64,000 nt of DNA from Ciceribacter sichuanensis (GTDB taxonomy: Bacteria > Pseudomonadota > Alphaproteobacteria > Rhizobiales > Rhizobiaceae): contig NZ_JAMXLX010000006.1 of assembly GCF_024055605.1 (NCBI RefSeq), forward strand, positions 62,001-126,000, in the 5' to 3' direction. Made by a program: the position numbers and the translations under genes. Shown here piece by piece: positions 8,110 through 16,107 of this stretch (positions are counted from its first letter, which is position 1; each line of letters opens with the position of its first letter). The notes under the pieces are model-generated. The model was not told where the DNA came from. It ran no database searches and saw only the letters and a list, made by a program, of their open reading frames with translations.

Positions 8110-9114
8110 ATGCCCAATTTATCGGCATATTGTTCAGGATTATGGACGATCAGCGTGAATACCGAGGCCCTGGCATCCTTCGTGAAGATTGCGGAACTGC
8201 GCTCGCTGTCATCGGCGGCGAAGCTTTACGGGCTGCCGAAATCGACGCTGAGCCTCAGGATCAAGCAGCTTGAGACCGACCTGAACGTCGAGCTTTTCGA
8301 ACGTTCCGGCCGCAATCTGGTGCTGACCGAGGCGGGCCAGATGCTGCTGAAGCATGCAAGGCAGATCCTGCAGAGCTGCGATGCGGCGCGGGCCGCCGTG
8401 ACCGAGCTTAGCGACGACGTGGCGGGCACGCTGCGCATCGGCGCGACCGGCGAGTTCGGCACTGCCTTCTACGCCCAGATGCTGATCGCCTTCAGGAAGC
8501 TCTATCCCAATGTGGAGATCGAGCTGACCTTCTTCTCGCCCAATGTTCTCTATGCGGCCGAAAGCTTCGACACGCTCGATGCGGTGATTTCCTGGGACGA
8601 GGGAAACGACGAGGGCGAGACCCTTTCGACGGCGACCTTTTCGCTCTTTGCCAGCCGCAGCTACATCGAGCGCGCCGGCATGCCGAAGACACCGGCCGAT
8701 CTCGCCGAGCATCAGGGCATCGTCTACCGCACGCCCGGCGGGTTGCAGAACTGGCGGCTGCAGAAGGGCTCCGCCCAGGAAAGCATCCTGCCGCGCAGCA
8801 GCCTGATCGCCAACGACTACTGGACCGTGAAATATTTCGCCGTGGCGGGCGAAGGCATCGCCTATCTGCCGCGCTTCTTCACGGCCATCGAATGCGAGCG
8901 TGGTCATCTCGTGCCGCTGCTCGAAAACTGGGAATCGGCCGAACGGCGCGTCAGCATCCGTCTCACGCGTCCGCACGCGCCGTCCCGCAAGATGGCGGCC
9001 TTCATGGATGTCTGCCGCCGCTACTTCTCGCCCGGCTTCGAGTTCACGGGGCCACGTTACTACGTCGAGGCGATCTACGATCCGAACCAACCAGACGAGG
9101 GAAAAACAAGATGA
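8110..9114 (+). CDS. LysR-family transcriptional regulator
   Basis: 334 residues from the ATG at 8110. An in-frame GTG at 8155 would give about 319 residues, starting right before the helix-turn-helix, and is a serious alternative. The DNA-binding domain reads EALASFVKIAELRSLSSAA, then LPKSTLSLRIKQLE, followed by the usual linker and a LysR_substrate domain. Its stop overlaps the ATG of the 2-oxoglutarate oxygenase gene (ATGA junction), so the two are co-translated, and it is divergent from the BMP-type importer. It probably controls both. The inducer is unknown. Confidence 0.88.
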   Translation: MPNLSAYCSGLWTISVNTEALASFVKIAELRSLSSAAKLYGLPKSTLSLRIKQLETDLNVELFERSGRNLVLTEAGQMLLKHARQILQSCDAARAAVTELSDDVAGTLRIGATGEFGTAFYAQMLIAFRKLYPNVEIELTFFSPNVLYAAESFDTLDAVISWDEGNDEGETLSTATFSLFASRSYIERAGMPKTPADLAEHQGIVYRTPGGLQNWRLQKGSAQESILPRSSLIANDYWTVKYFAVAGEGIAYLPRFFTAIECERGHLVPLLENWESAERRVSIRLTRPHAPSRKMAAFMDVCRRYFSPGFEFTGPRYYVEAIYDPNQPDEGKTR

Positions 9115-10169
9115 AGGTACTGGAAACCGGCAATGGCGCACGCGCCATGAAGAACGGCGGTCTCGATCCGCAGCGCATCAGCTTCGAGGAAATCCCGATC
9201 ATCGACCTTGAGCCGATGTTCTCCGGCGACGCCGCCGCCAAGGCAAAGCTTGCCGAAGACCTGCGCAAGGCCTGCACCGAGGTCGGCTTCCTCTACATCA
9301 AGAACCACCACGTTCCGGCCGAAGTGCTGGCCGGCACCTTTGCCGCCGCCGAGACCTATTTCGGCCAGCCGGACGAGGTGAAGATGGCAAACCATGTCTC
9401 CAAGTCGAAGAACAATCGCGGCTATGCGGCGATGCTGGAGGAAAACACCGACCCGACCGCGCGCGGCGACCTGCACGAATCCTTCGATATCGCGCTCGAC
9501 GTGCCGGCCGACGATCCGGACGTGAAGGCCGGCAAGGTGCTCTACGGCCCGAACCAGTGGCCGTCGGACATGCCGGAATTCCGCAAGGCGCTGGAAACCT
9601 ACCATGTCGAGATGCTGAAGCTCTCCGGCCATCTGCTGCATGCCTTCGCGCTGGCGCTCGGGCTTGAGGAAACCTATTTCGACGATATGGTCGGCAAGCC
9701 GCTCGCAACGCTGCGCGTCCTGCATTACCCGCCGCAGTTCGGCGAGATCGACGACCGCCAGATCGGCATCGGCGCCCATTCCGACTATGAGTGCTTCACC
9801 ATTCTCGCCCAGAAGGACGGCATTTCCGCCCTGCAGGTGCTCAACGCCGCCGGCGAGTGGATCGCCGCCGATCCGATTCCGGGCTGCTTCGTCGTCAATG
9901 TCGGCGACCAGATGGCGCGCTGGACCAACGATCTCTTCGCCTCGACGGTGCACCGCGCGATCAACCGCTCGGGCCGCGAGCGCTACTCGATCCCGTTCTT
10001 CTTCGGCCCCAACTACGACACGGTGGTCGAGGCGCTGCCAAGCTGCGTCGACGAGAATCATCCGGCCAAGTATCCGCCGGTCACTTCCGGCGACTACGTC
10101 AATGGCCGCTTCGCCGCGACCTTCGCCCATTACGGCAAGGACAACGAGGCAGAGGCGAGCGCGCACTGA
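9111..10169 (+). CDS. 2-oxoglutarate/Fe(II)-dependent oxygenase, isopenicillin N synthase-like
   Basis: 352 residues with the DIOX_N domain (IPIIDLEPMF and EVGFLYIKNHHVP) followed by the 2OG-Fe(II) core. The iron facial triad is complete: His223 and Asp225 in AHSDYECF and His281 in STVHRAIN. Arg291 and Ser293 (RYS) are the usual 2-oxoglutarate carboxylate anchors. The start at 9111 overlaps the LysR stop. Family members hydroxylate or desaturate small molecules, and some relatives act on pyrimidines or purines in salvage pathways. Given its position next to a nucleoside-type importer, a role in oxidising the imported compound is plausible but not shown. A strong terminator follows at 10211. 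Confidence 0.88.
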   Translation: MKVLETGNGARAMKNGGLDPQRISFEEIPIIDLEPMFSGDAAAKAKLAEDLRKACTEVGFLYIKNHHVPAEVLAGTFAAAETYFGQPDEVKMANHVSKSKNNRGYAAMLEENTDPTARGDLHESFDIALDVPADDPDVKAGKVLYGPNQWPSDMPEFRKALETYHVEMLKLSGHLLHAFALALGLEETYFDDMVGKPLATLRVLHYPPQFGEIDDRQIGIGAHSDYECFTILAQKDGISALQVLNAAGEWIAADPIPGCFVVNVGDQMARWTNDLFASTVHRAINRSGRERYSIPFFFGPNYDTVVEALPSCVDENHPAKYPPVTSGDYVNGRFAATFAHYGKDNEAEASAH

Positions 10170-10210
10170 TCCCCGTCCTGATCGTGTCAGCCGTTTCGGC
10201 ATGACGTTTC

Positions 10211-10242
10211 ATCCCGCGGGGCCAGGCCTCGCGGGATTTTTC
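10211..10242 (+). terminator. Rho-independent terminator after the oxygenase gene
   Basis: Stem ATCCCGCG / CGCGGGAT extended by an inner GGCC/GGCC pairing, followed directly by TTTTTC. It sits 42 bp after the oxygenase stop and before the convergent M20 gene end. This is the clearest intrinsic terminator in the window. Confidence 0.85.
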
Positions 10243-10282
10243 ATTCTCGGCAATGGGGGAATTGTCTCTGCCGGGCGTGCGT

Positions 10283-11533
10283 TCAGACATCCGCCGATGC
10301 CGTGAGCATCCGCACGGCCTGCATCATCACCCGGCAGCCGGCGATAGCATCGGCCGGTTCCACAAATTCCGCTTCGTTGTGGCTCAAACCGTCGCGGCAG
10401 GGCACGAAGATCATGGCGGCGGGTGCGATGCGGTTGGCGAAGAGAGCATCGTGGAACGCGCCCGACAGCATGCGCCGGCTCGGCATCTGCAGGCTGGACG
10501 CGGCGTCCTCGATCTTGTCCTGCAAACCCTCGTCAAACACGCAAGGAGCCATGTCGAACAGCCGCCGGATCGCCGCGGTGCAGCCCTGCCCGCCCGCCTC
10601 CTTCGAAAACGCCGCTGAAATCTTCGCTTCCAGCGCATCGAGGCTTGCGGAGTCGGGATGGCGGATATCGACCGTGCACCTGACATCTTCGGGAATGGCG
10701 TTCACCGAACCCGGCGAAAGCCTGAGGCTGCCGACGGTGAAGCGGGCATTCTCGTCTTCCGGCATGATCGTGTCGTAGAGGCCGGAAAGCGCTGCCGAAA
10801 GCGCCCGCATCGGGTCGCGACGATAGGAAAGGCCCGTCGTTCCCGCATGCGCCGTCTGGCCTGTGACCGTGACTTCCAGCCAGCGAGTGCCCTGAATGCC
10901 GGTGACGACGCCGATAGGAATGTTTTCCGCTTCCAGCGAGGGGCCTTGCTCGATATGGATCTCGATATAGGAATAAACAGGAAAGCCGAGAGGTCGCATC
11001 TCCGCTTCGGGAAGGCTTTCGATGGTGGCGGCAAGCTCCTGCGTAAACGATGCGCCATCGGTTGCCTGCTTGTCCGCCCACTCCTCCGGTATCGCGCCGG
11101 CGGCAAAGGCCATCGAACCCATGCAGCCCGGCGCGAAGCGGCAGCCCTCTTCATTGGTCCATGCCACCACTTCCACCGGCCGGTCCGTTTGCGTGCCGGC
11201 GTCTTCGAGGCTTTCCAGCACCTCGAAGGCCGAGAGCGTGCCGAGCGCGCCGTCGTAACGTCCGCCGGCCGGCTGGCTGTCGAGATGGCTGCCGATCATC
11301 AGCGGGGCCAGCGTCTCGTCGCGGCCGGGACGGCGGATGAAGAGGTTCGCCATCGGATCCTGAAAGATCCGGAAGCCGCGGGCGAGCGCAAGGCCCGCCA
11401 GCATCCGCCGGGCCTGCCGGTCGCCTTCGGTCAGCGCCTGCCGGTTGACGCCGCCCTTCGGCAGGGCGCCGATTTCGGCGAATTCCGCAAGGCGGCGGTT
11501 CAGGCGGTTTCCGTCGATGGCGAACATGGTCAT
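10283..11533 (-). CDS. M20-family Zn-dependent amidohydrolase (allantoate amidohydrolase / N-carbamoyl-amino acid hydrolase type)
   Basis: 416 residues, typical of the HyuC/AllC/beta-ureidopropionase branch of M20 peptidase-like enzymes. Metal-binding motifs are visible: His83 in MIGSHLDSQ, Asp94 in GGRYDGALG, and the Glu pair 128-129 in WTNEEGCRF. Branch-specific stretches are EIHIEQGPSLE, TGQTAHAGTTG and LSHNEAEFV near the C-terminus. Such enzymes remove N-carbamoyl or ureido groups, releasing CO2 and ammonia. The gene lies downstream of TenA and BtpA on the same strand, separated by a RIME-like repeat, and may be the last gene of that operon. A role in pyrimidine or ureide breakdown is inferred. 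Confidence 0.88.
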   Translation of the reverse strand: MTMFAIDGNRLNRRLAEFAEIGALPKGGVNRQALTEGDRQARRMLAGLALARGFRIFQDPMANLFIRRPGRDETLAPLMIGSHLDSQPAGGRYDGALGTLSAFEVLESLEDAGTQTDRPVEVVAWTNEEGCRFAPGCMGSMAFAAGAIPEEWADKQATDGASFTQELAATIESLPEAEMRPLGFPVYSYIEIHIEQGPSLEAENIPIGVVTGIQGTRWLEVTVTGQTAHAGTTGLSYRRDPMRALSAALSGLYDTIMPEDENARFTVGSLRLSPGSVNAIPEDVRCTVDIRHPDSASLDALEAKISAAFSKEAGGQGCTAAIRRLFDMAPCVFDEGLQDKIEDAASSLQMPSRRMLSGAFHDALFANRIAPAAMIFVPCRDGLSHNEAEFVEPADAIAGCRVMMQAVRMLTASADV

Positions 11534-11540
11534 GGCTTTC

Positions 11541-11648
11541 AGAGCAATTCCAGCAAAAGTGGGAACCGGTCTTGCGTCCGGAATTGCGTTAGAAGAAGAA
11601 GGTAGAGCATTGAAGGCGATCCTGTTTTCGCCGGATATGCTCTATAGA
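11541..11648. repeat. RIME-like intergenic mosaic repeat, copy B
   Basis: Inverted copy of the element at 4104-4209, with shared cores AATTCCAGCAAAAGTGGGAA, GCGTCCGGAATTGC, TAGAGCATTGAAGGCGAT and CGCCGGA. It lies between tenA and the M20 gene; the TenA stop codon (11642-11644) falls within the element edge. Confidence 0.75.
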
Positions 11649-12286
11649 TAGGGTGCGTCGTGGAAGGTGATTTCGAGCGCCTGCGCCTTGCCGAAGATGG
11701 TGCTGAGCCGCGTGCGCTCTTCCGCCGGCATGTCCTTGCCGGCCTCGTCGAGTTCGGCCTTCAGCCACCGCGCCTGTGCCGCGAAATCCTCATGCGCATG
11801 GAGATCGACCCATTCCTTGAGCAGCGGATCGCTGATCTTGGTGGCGGCGGCCTCCTTCGACCACGTCCAGTACATCCATTCCGCCGCAAACATTGCCGCG
11901 ACCGTGTCGAGATAGCCGCCATCGCGGGCAATCGCTACCATGCCGTCGCGGAAGGCGGCGACTTCGGGAATGGCGGTGTCGAAGGCGGAGGGATCGATGC
12001 CGCGTTCGGCAAAGGTCTTCTCGAAATAGGCGATCTGCTGGTTGGCCAGCGCATCGAGCACGCCGATCAGCCAGCGCTTGCGGGCGATGGTGTCGGCTTT
12101 CGCGGCGGCGAAGGCGAAGATCGAGATGGCGGCATCGACGAAATCGCCCTCGAAGACGAGGTAGCGTTCGAACACCGCCTTGGGCAGACGGTCGGCCTTG
12201 ATGTCCTCGACGAAGCGGTGATGCACCATGGCCTCGAACACCGGCTGGTTCTCGCGCAGGATCTGCTCGGAAAGCGTCTCGGTCAT
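11642..12286 (-). CDS. tenA: TenA-family protein lacking the canonical active-site cysteine (TenA_E-like)
   Basis: 214 residues, the all-helical TenA/thiaminase II fold. Cysteine-type TenA has Cys at the position equivalent to B. subtilis 135; here the segment is AAMFAAEWMYWTW, with Glu136 nearby, as in the TenA_E class. The C-terminal catalytic Glu is retained (Glu205 in ALEITFHDA). The segment that is usually QDY near residue 45 reads FEGDF, so the pyrimidine pocket also differs. TenA_E proteins in plants salvage amino- and formylaminomethyl-pyrimidines from damaged thiamine; whether this one does is open. The start is one nucleotide past the BtpA stop, so the two genes are tightly coupled. 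Confidence 0.8.
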   Translation of the reverse strand: MTETLSEQILRENQPVFEAMVHHRFVEDIKADRLPKAVFERYLVFEGDFVDAAISIFAFAAAKADTIARKRWLIGVLDALANQQIAYFEKTFAERGIDPSAFDTAIPEVAAFRDGMVAIARDGGYLDTVAAMFAAEWMYWTWSKEAAATKISDPLLKEWVDLHAHEDFAAQARWLKAELDEAGKDMPAEERTRLSTIFGKAQALEITFHDAPYL

Positions 12287-12287
12287 G

Positions 12288-13130
12288 TCAGGCCTCCAGA
12301 GCCGGGCGGGCGGCCTCGACGAAGGCCTGGACGCGGGCCGGTTCCACCGGGTTCCACCACACGCCGTCGACCTTCAGCGACGAGGCGACGATGACGCCAC
12401 TGGTGCGTTTCAGGATTTCCACGACGTTGTCATTGGTGACGCCGGAGCCGACGAGCAGCGGCAGGTGGGTCGCCTGGCCGATTTCCTCGATCTCCTCGAT
12501 GGTCGCCGAATTGCCGGTGCGCTGGCCGGTAGCGATCACGGCGTCGGCGTCGAAGAAGGCGAGATCGCGGGTCAGTTCGCCGATGGTGCGGTCGGCGGTG
12601 ATCGCATGCGCGCCATGCTTTACATGGCTGTCGGCGAAGACCTTGATGTGCTCGGCCCGCAGCATCGAACGGTAGCGCATGGCTTCCGCCGCACGGCCTT
12701 CCATGAAGCCCTCATTGGCGACATAGGCATTGGCCCACTGGTTGACGCGAATGAACTTGGCGCCGCCGGCCATGGCGATGGCAAACGCCGGGATCGGCGC
12801 GTTGGCGAGCACGTTGACGCCGAGCGGAACGCCGGTGGCGCGCGCGATGCGGTCCGTCACCACCGACATGAAGGCTGCCGTCTCGGGGCCGATATCCTCC
12901 GGTTTGGAGAAGGGAATGTCGCCGTGGTTTTCGACCATCAGGCCGTGCATGCCGCCTTCGACCAGCGCCTCGGCATCGCGCATGCAGGCGTCGTAGATCG
13001 TGTCCATCGCAGCACCCCGATAGCGCGGGGCGCCGGGAAAGGGCGGGCAATGGATCATGCCGATCAGCGCCTTGCCTGTGCCGAAGATTTCCCTTATGGC
13101 GCTCGAAATGTTGTCGGATATCTGTTGCAT
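12288..13130 (-). CDS. BtpA/SgcQ-family protein (predicted TIM barrel)
   Basis: 280 residues matching the BtpA family: the opening ALIGMIHCPPFPGAPRY, then LMVENHGDIPF, GVNVLANAPIP, FIRVNQWANA and LLVGSGVTNDNV. The family was named for a cyanobacterial photosystem I biogenesis protein, but most members (SgcQ-like) sit in sugar or nucleoside gene clusters and have no assigned reaction. A (beta-alpha)8 fold is predicted, with phosphate-loop-like GSGVTNDN near the C-terminus. The ATG at 13130 follows GGGACGGAA. It begins only 42 bp from the divergent PfkB kinase, consistent with a shared pathway. Confidence 0.85.
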   Translation of the reverse strand: MQQISDNISSAIREIFGTGKALIGMIHCPPFPGAPRYRGAAMDTIYDACMRDAEALVEGGMHGLMVENHGDIPFSKPEDIGPETAAFMSVVTDRIARATGVPLGVNVLANAPIPAFAIAMAGGAKFIRVNQWANAYVANEGFMEGRAAEAMRYRSMLRAEHIKVFADSHVKHGAHAITADRTIGELTRDLAFFDADAVIATGQRTGNSATIEEIEEIGQATHLPLLVGSGVTNDNVVEILKRTSGVIVASSLKVDGVWWNPVEPARVQAFVEAARPALEA

Positions 13131-13172
13131 TTCCGTCCCTTTTTAAATCTCTCTCGGTCGAGAAGTCCCGCC

Positions 13173-14072
13173 ATGCGAGCCTATGTCATCGGTAACGTCG
13201 CCGTAGACGAAACCATCTCCGTATCGTCCATGCCGGAGGCCGGAGCCTCCATCCTTGGCCGCGAGGAAACGCGCGACCTTGGCGGCAAGGGTGCCAACCA
13301 GGCGGTGGTGATGAGCCGTACCGGCCTTGCCACCACGCTTGTTTCGGCCGTGGGCGAGGATTTCCGCGCCCGGACCATTCGCGATCAGCTTGCCGAAGAG
13401 CCCGTCGATGCGCATCTCGTGGCGCTTGCCGGCCGCTCCAGCGATTTCTCCATCATCTTCACCACGCCCGATGGCGAGAACGCCATCGTCACCACCACCG
13501 AATCCGCCGGCTCGCTGACGCTTGCCGATGCCCTGCCGGCGCTCGACGCAGCAGCCAAGGGCGACCTTGTCGTGCTGCAGGGCAATCTCGGCGAGGACGC
13601 CACCCGCGACATTCTCCGGGAAGCCAAGGGACGCGGCCTTGTCACCGCCTTCAACCCCTCGCCTCTCAGGCCCTATTTCGCCGGCTTCTGGCCCTTCGTC
13701 GACATCGCCTTCCTGAACCGTGGCGAGGCCGAAAGCCTTGCCGGTTCGTCGGATGCTTCCGCCGCAACCCGCCTGATCGAGGCGGGTGTGCGGCATGTGG
13801 TTCTGACCCTCGGTGCCGACGGCGCGCTGCTTGCGAGCCACGACGGGCCCGTCGCCGCAATTCCCGCCGTTGCCGCAAAGGCGATCGACACCACCGGAGC
13901 GGGCGATACCTTCATGGCCGTCGCGCTTGCCTCGGCGGCGCTGCGCGGGGTCGAACCCGATGCCCGCGCCATCGGCCATGCCGCGGCAGCCTCCGCACTC
14001 ACCGTCAGCCGTCGCGGCACCCGCCTCGCCTTCCCGACATCGGAAGAACTCGCGAAGATCCTGGCGGGCTGA
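13173..14072 (+). CDS. PfkB-family carbohydrate kinase (ribokinase-like)
   Basis: 299 residues. It carries the family's N-terminal motif (LGGKGANQAVVMSR, about residues 38-51) and the C-terminal ATP/anion-hole motif DTTGAGDTFMAVAL with the catalytic Asp. The start was set at ATG 13173 (MRAYVIGN), the normal ribokinase beginning; the open frame extends upstream antisense to BtpA. It probably phosphorylates a sugar or nucleoside imported by one of the adjacent ABC systems. Divergent from BtpA with a 42-bp gap and convergent with the GATase1-like gene. Substrate unknown. Confidence 0.88.
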   Translation: MRAYVIGNVAVDETISVSSMPEAGASILGREETRDLGGKGANQAVVMSRTGLATTLVSAVGEDFRARTIRDQLAEEPVDAHLVALAGRSSDFSIIFTTPDGENAIVTTTESAGSLTLADALPALDAAAKGDLVVLQGNLGEDATRDILREAKGRGLVTAFNPSPLRPYFAGFWPFVDIAFLNRGEAESLAGSSDASAATRLIEAGVRHVVLTLGADGALLASHDGPVAAIPAVAAKAIDTTGAGDTFMAVALASAALRGVEPDARAIGHAAAASALTVSRRGTRLAFPTSEELAKILAG

Positions 14073-14104
14073 GGCCTGCCAACTCCCCCTGCGAATTCCC
14101 CCTC

Positions 14105-14139
14105 TGGCCTGCCGGCCATCTCCCCCACAAGGGGGGAGA
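14105..14139. repeat. Rhizobial GC-rich palindromic repeat, copy 1
   Basis: Two adjacent palindromes: TGGCC-TGCC-GGCCA (14105-14118) and TCTCCCCC-ACAA-GGGGGGAGA (14119-14139). The second unit recurs at 44329, 60927, 61046 and 63909. It lies between convergent genes and can fold as a strong hairpin. Confidence 0.8.
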
Positions 14140-14168
14140 GACCCAGCCGCTGACGTAACGGCCGGGTT

Positions 14169-14194
14169 AAACCCTCCCCCTTGTGGGAGGGTTT
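14169..14194. terminator. Hairpin between the convergent PfkB and GATase1-like genes
   Basis: Perfect 10-bp stem AAACCCTCCC / GGGAGGGTTT with a six-base loop (CCTTGT), located between two convergent coding regions and next to a palindromic repeat. A-rich and T-rich stem ends allow function in both directions. Confidence 0.5.
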
Positions 14195-14229
14195 GGGAGG
14201 GGCTTTCAGCCGCGACTGCCCGGCTATGC

Positions 14230-15000
14230 TCAGGCCTTGGCGTTCAGCCAGCCGAGGATGTTCTTCCACAGGCGGCCATAGCCTTCCCACTCGCAGAATG
14301 CCGGGGACAGCCAGTGCGGGCCGATATCCGAGGTCCAGACTGCGGAGCGGCCCTTGCCGAAGGTGCCGGTGACGAGCAGCGGGTGGCCGCCCTGGTCTTC
14401 CGGCAGGCGGGCGACGACTTCGATGTCGGCGCGCTCGCGCACCTCGACCTCGTTGACGCCGAGAAGCAGCGGCCATTCGCCAGCCATGCCGGCAACCGTC
14501 GGATGGTCGGCCTTGGTGATGACGGGTGCGGTGCCTTCCGGAATTTCGACGCGGTCGTCATAAGGCAGGCAGGTGACGGGCAGCACGTCCTCGACCGGCG
14601 TGCGGCGCCAGCGGGCCTTGCCGTCGATGCCCTGGAAGGAGAAGTAGCCGCCGACCATCAGCAGGCTGCCGCCCTTTTCCACCCATGCCTTGATGAGCTT
14701 GAGACGGTTCGGAACGGTCTTCGAATGCAGCCACACGGCGGGCGGGAGCAGCAGCGAGTTGGCGCCGATATCCGAGAGAATGATGGTGTCGTAGGCGTCG
14801 AGGCCTTCCATCTCGAAGGGGAACTTCTCCACTGCGTCATGGGCGGTCATGTAGGTCAGCTCGAATTCGCTGCCTTCCAGTGCCTTGACCAGCGGTTCCG
14901 CGCCGAGGTGGAAGGTCACGCTGCCGAACTGGTCGAAGCCTTTGTAATGGGTGGCGGAGCTGATCCAGCTTTCACCGACGAGAAGGACTTTCTTGGTCAT
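14230..15000 (-). CDS. Putative class I glutamine amidotransferase-like protein (GATase1-like, formerly DUF1355)
   Basis: 256 residues, cytoplasmic. The sequence matches the GATase1-like/ThuA-related family: VLLVGESWISSATHYKGFDQF at the N-terminus, YDTIILSDIGANSLLLP, EKGGSLLMVGGYFSFQG, and a C-terminal LVTGTFGKGRSAVWTSDIGPHW. The nucleophile-elbow cysteine of true amidotransferases is not seen; the elbow region reads LMVGGYFSF, so amidotransfer is unlikely, as for ThuA-type relatives active on sugars. It is the last gene of the LacI-controlled operon, 32 nt after the phosphotriesterase-family gene. Function unassigned; a role in converting the imported sugar derivative is inferred. Confidence 0.75.
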   Translation of the reverse strand: MTKKVLLVGESWISSATHYKGFDQFGSVTFHLGAEPLVKALEGSEFELTYMTAHDAVEKFPFEMEGLDAYDTIILSDIGANSLLLPPAVWLHSKTVPNRLKLIKAWVEKGGSLLMVGGYFSFQGIDGKARWRRTPVEDVLPVTCLPYDDRVEIPEGTAPVITKADHPTVAGMAGEWPLLLGVNEVEVRERADIEVVARLPEDQGGHPLLVTGTFGKGRSAVWTSDIGPHWLSPAFCEWEGYGRLWKNILGWLNAKA

Positions 15001-15032
15001 GTTCTTTCCGTTTCTGAATTCGTTTGGCGGTG

Positions 15033-16100
15033 TCAGGCTTTTGCCTCGAACACCGATCTCGGATTGTCCCGCATGAGGATGTCGAGTTGCGCGTCATCCA
15101 GTCCGTGCCGCTTCAGCCGCGGCAGGAAATGCCTGAGGATGTAGGCATAGCCGTTACCCCCATAGCGCGTCAGCATCATCTTCAGGAAGACGTCGTGAGA
15201 CAGCAGGATGCGGTCGATATGGCCCCGTTCGACAAGCTTGACGATGGCGCGGGCAGCCTCCTCGTCGCTCGGGCACTGCACCTGCTGGTCGGCATAGAAG
15301 AAATCCATGCCGATCATGTCGTATTCGATGAAGGCCCCGCGTGCGGCAAGCTCGCTCTGGTAGGCGAGATCCTCATGCGAGGGGTTCATGTGGCAGAGCA
15401 CGGTGTGGCGGAGATCCGCCCCTTCGGCTTCCGCTATGTCGAGCACCTTGTGGCCGAGCCGGAACCAGCCCGGCAGGTGCACCATCAGCGGCAGGCCGGT
15501 TCGGCCTTGCGCCCTTGCCGCGGCCCTGAGCGACTTTTCCTCCTCGGCCGTGAAATCGGAGGAAACCCCGATCTCGCCGATGAGGCCGATTTTCACATCG
15601 GTGCCGTCGACGCCGACATTCGCCTCGTGGACGATTTCGTCGGCGATCTGGTCGATCGTCATCCCCGCCACCTTGGCCGGGTGGGAGGAGCCGAGGTAAT
15701 AGCCCGCCCCCATGACGATGTTGAGCCCGGAGGCTTTCGAGATCCGCCGGAGGGCTGCCGGGTCGCGGCCGATGCCCTGGCAGGTCGGCTCGACCACCGT
15801 CTGGCCGCCCTCGCGGGCGAAATCCTGGAGTTCCGTGATCGCCAGCGGCTCGTCGTCAAGCGTGATGTTGTGCTTGTTGACGAAGGGATCCTGGCGAAGC
15901 TCGCCGAGGATTTCCATGCAGACGAAGCCCTCGGCGAGATATTGCCGCTCCGGCGTCTTCGGCGCATGCCACCAGCAGCGGCAGTCGTTGAGGATATGCT
16001 CGTGCATCAGGGTGACGCCCAGCGCGGAAGCCGGGATCGGCCCCGCCACCGTCATCACCTTGCCGGAACGCACATGGGCTTCGGAAAGCTCGCTCGCCAC
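15033..16100 (-). CDS. Phosphotriesterase-family metal-dependent hydrolase (probable lactonase)
   Basis: 355 residues of the amidohydrolase superfamily. The first metal pair is His33 and His35 in TLMHEHILND. The bridging acid is the Glu in LIGEIG (Glu-type, as in phosphotriesterase homology proteins, rather than carboxylated Lys). Later ligands are the His in TVLCHMNPSHEDL and the Asp in ILLSHDVFL. Most bacterial members are lactonases rather than organophosphate hydrolases. Its place behind a sugar-type ABC importer suggests opening of a sugar lactone or phosphorylated lactone. It lies 7 nt after the permease stop, in the same transcript. Substrate unknown. Confidence 0.87.
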   Translation of the reverse strand: MASELSEAHVRSGKVMTVAGPIPASALGVTLMHEHILNDCRCWWHAPKTPERQYLAEGFVCMEILGELRQDPFVNKHNITLDDEPLAITELQDFAREGGQTVVEPTCQGIGRDPAALRRISKASGLNIVMGAGYYLGSSHPAKVAGMTIDQIADEIVHEANVGVDGTDVKIGLIGEIGVSSDFTAEEEKSLRAAARAQGRTGLPLMVHLPGWFRLGHKVLDIAEAEGADLRHTVLCHMNPSHEDLAYQSELAARGAFIEYDMIGMDFFYADQQVQCPSDEEAARAIVKLVERGHIDRILLSHDVFLKMMLTRYGGNGYAYILRHFLPRLKRHGLDDAQLDILMRDNPRSVFEAKA

Positions 16101-16107
16101 GGCCGCC

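Noticed and set aside
10283..14072. A TPP riboswitch near the TenA-like gene
   Set aside because: I looked for the conserved CUGAGA and related elements upstream of BtpA/TenA and the importer and did not find a credible arrangement.
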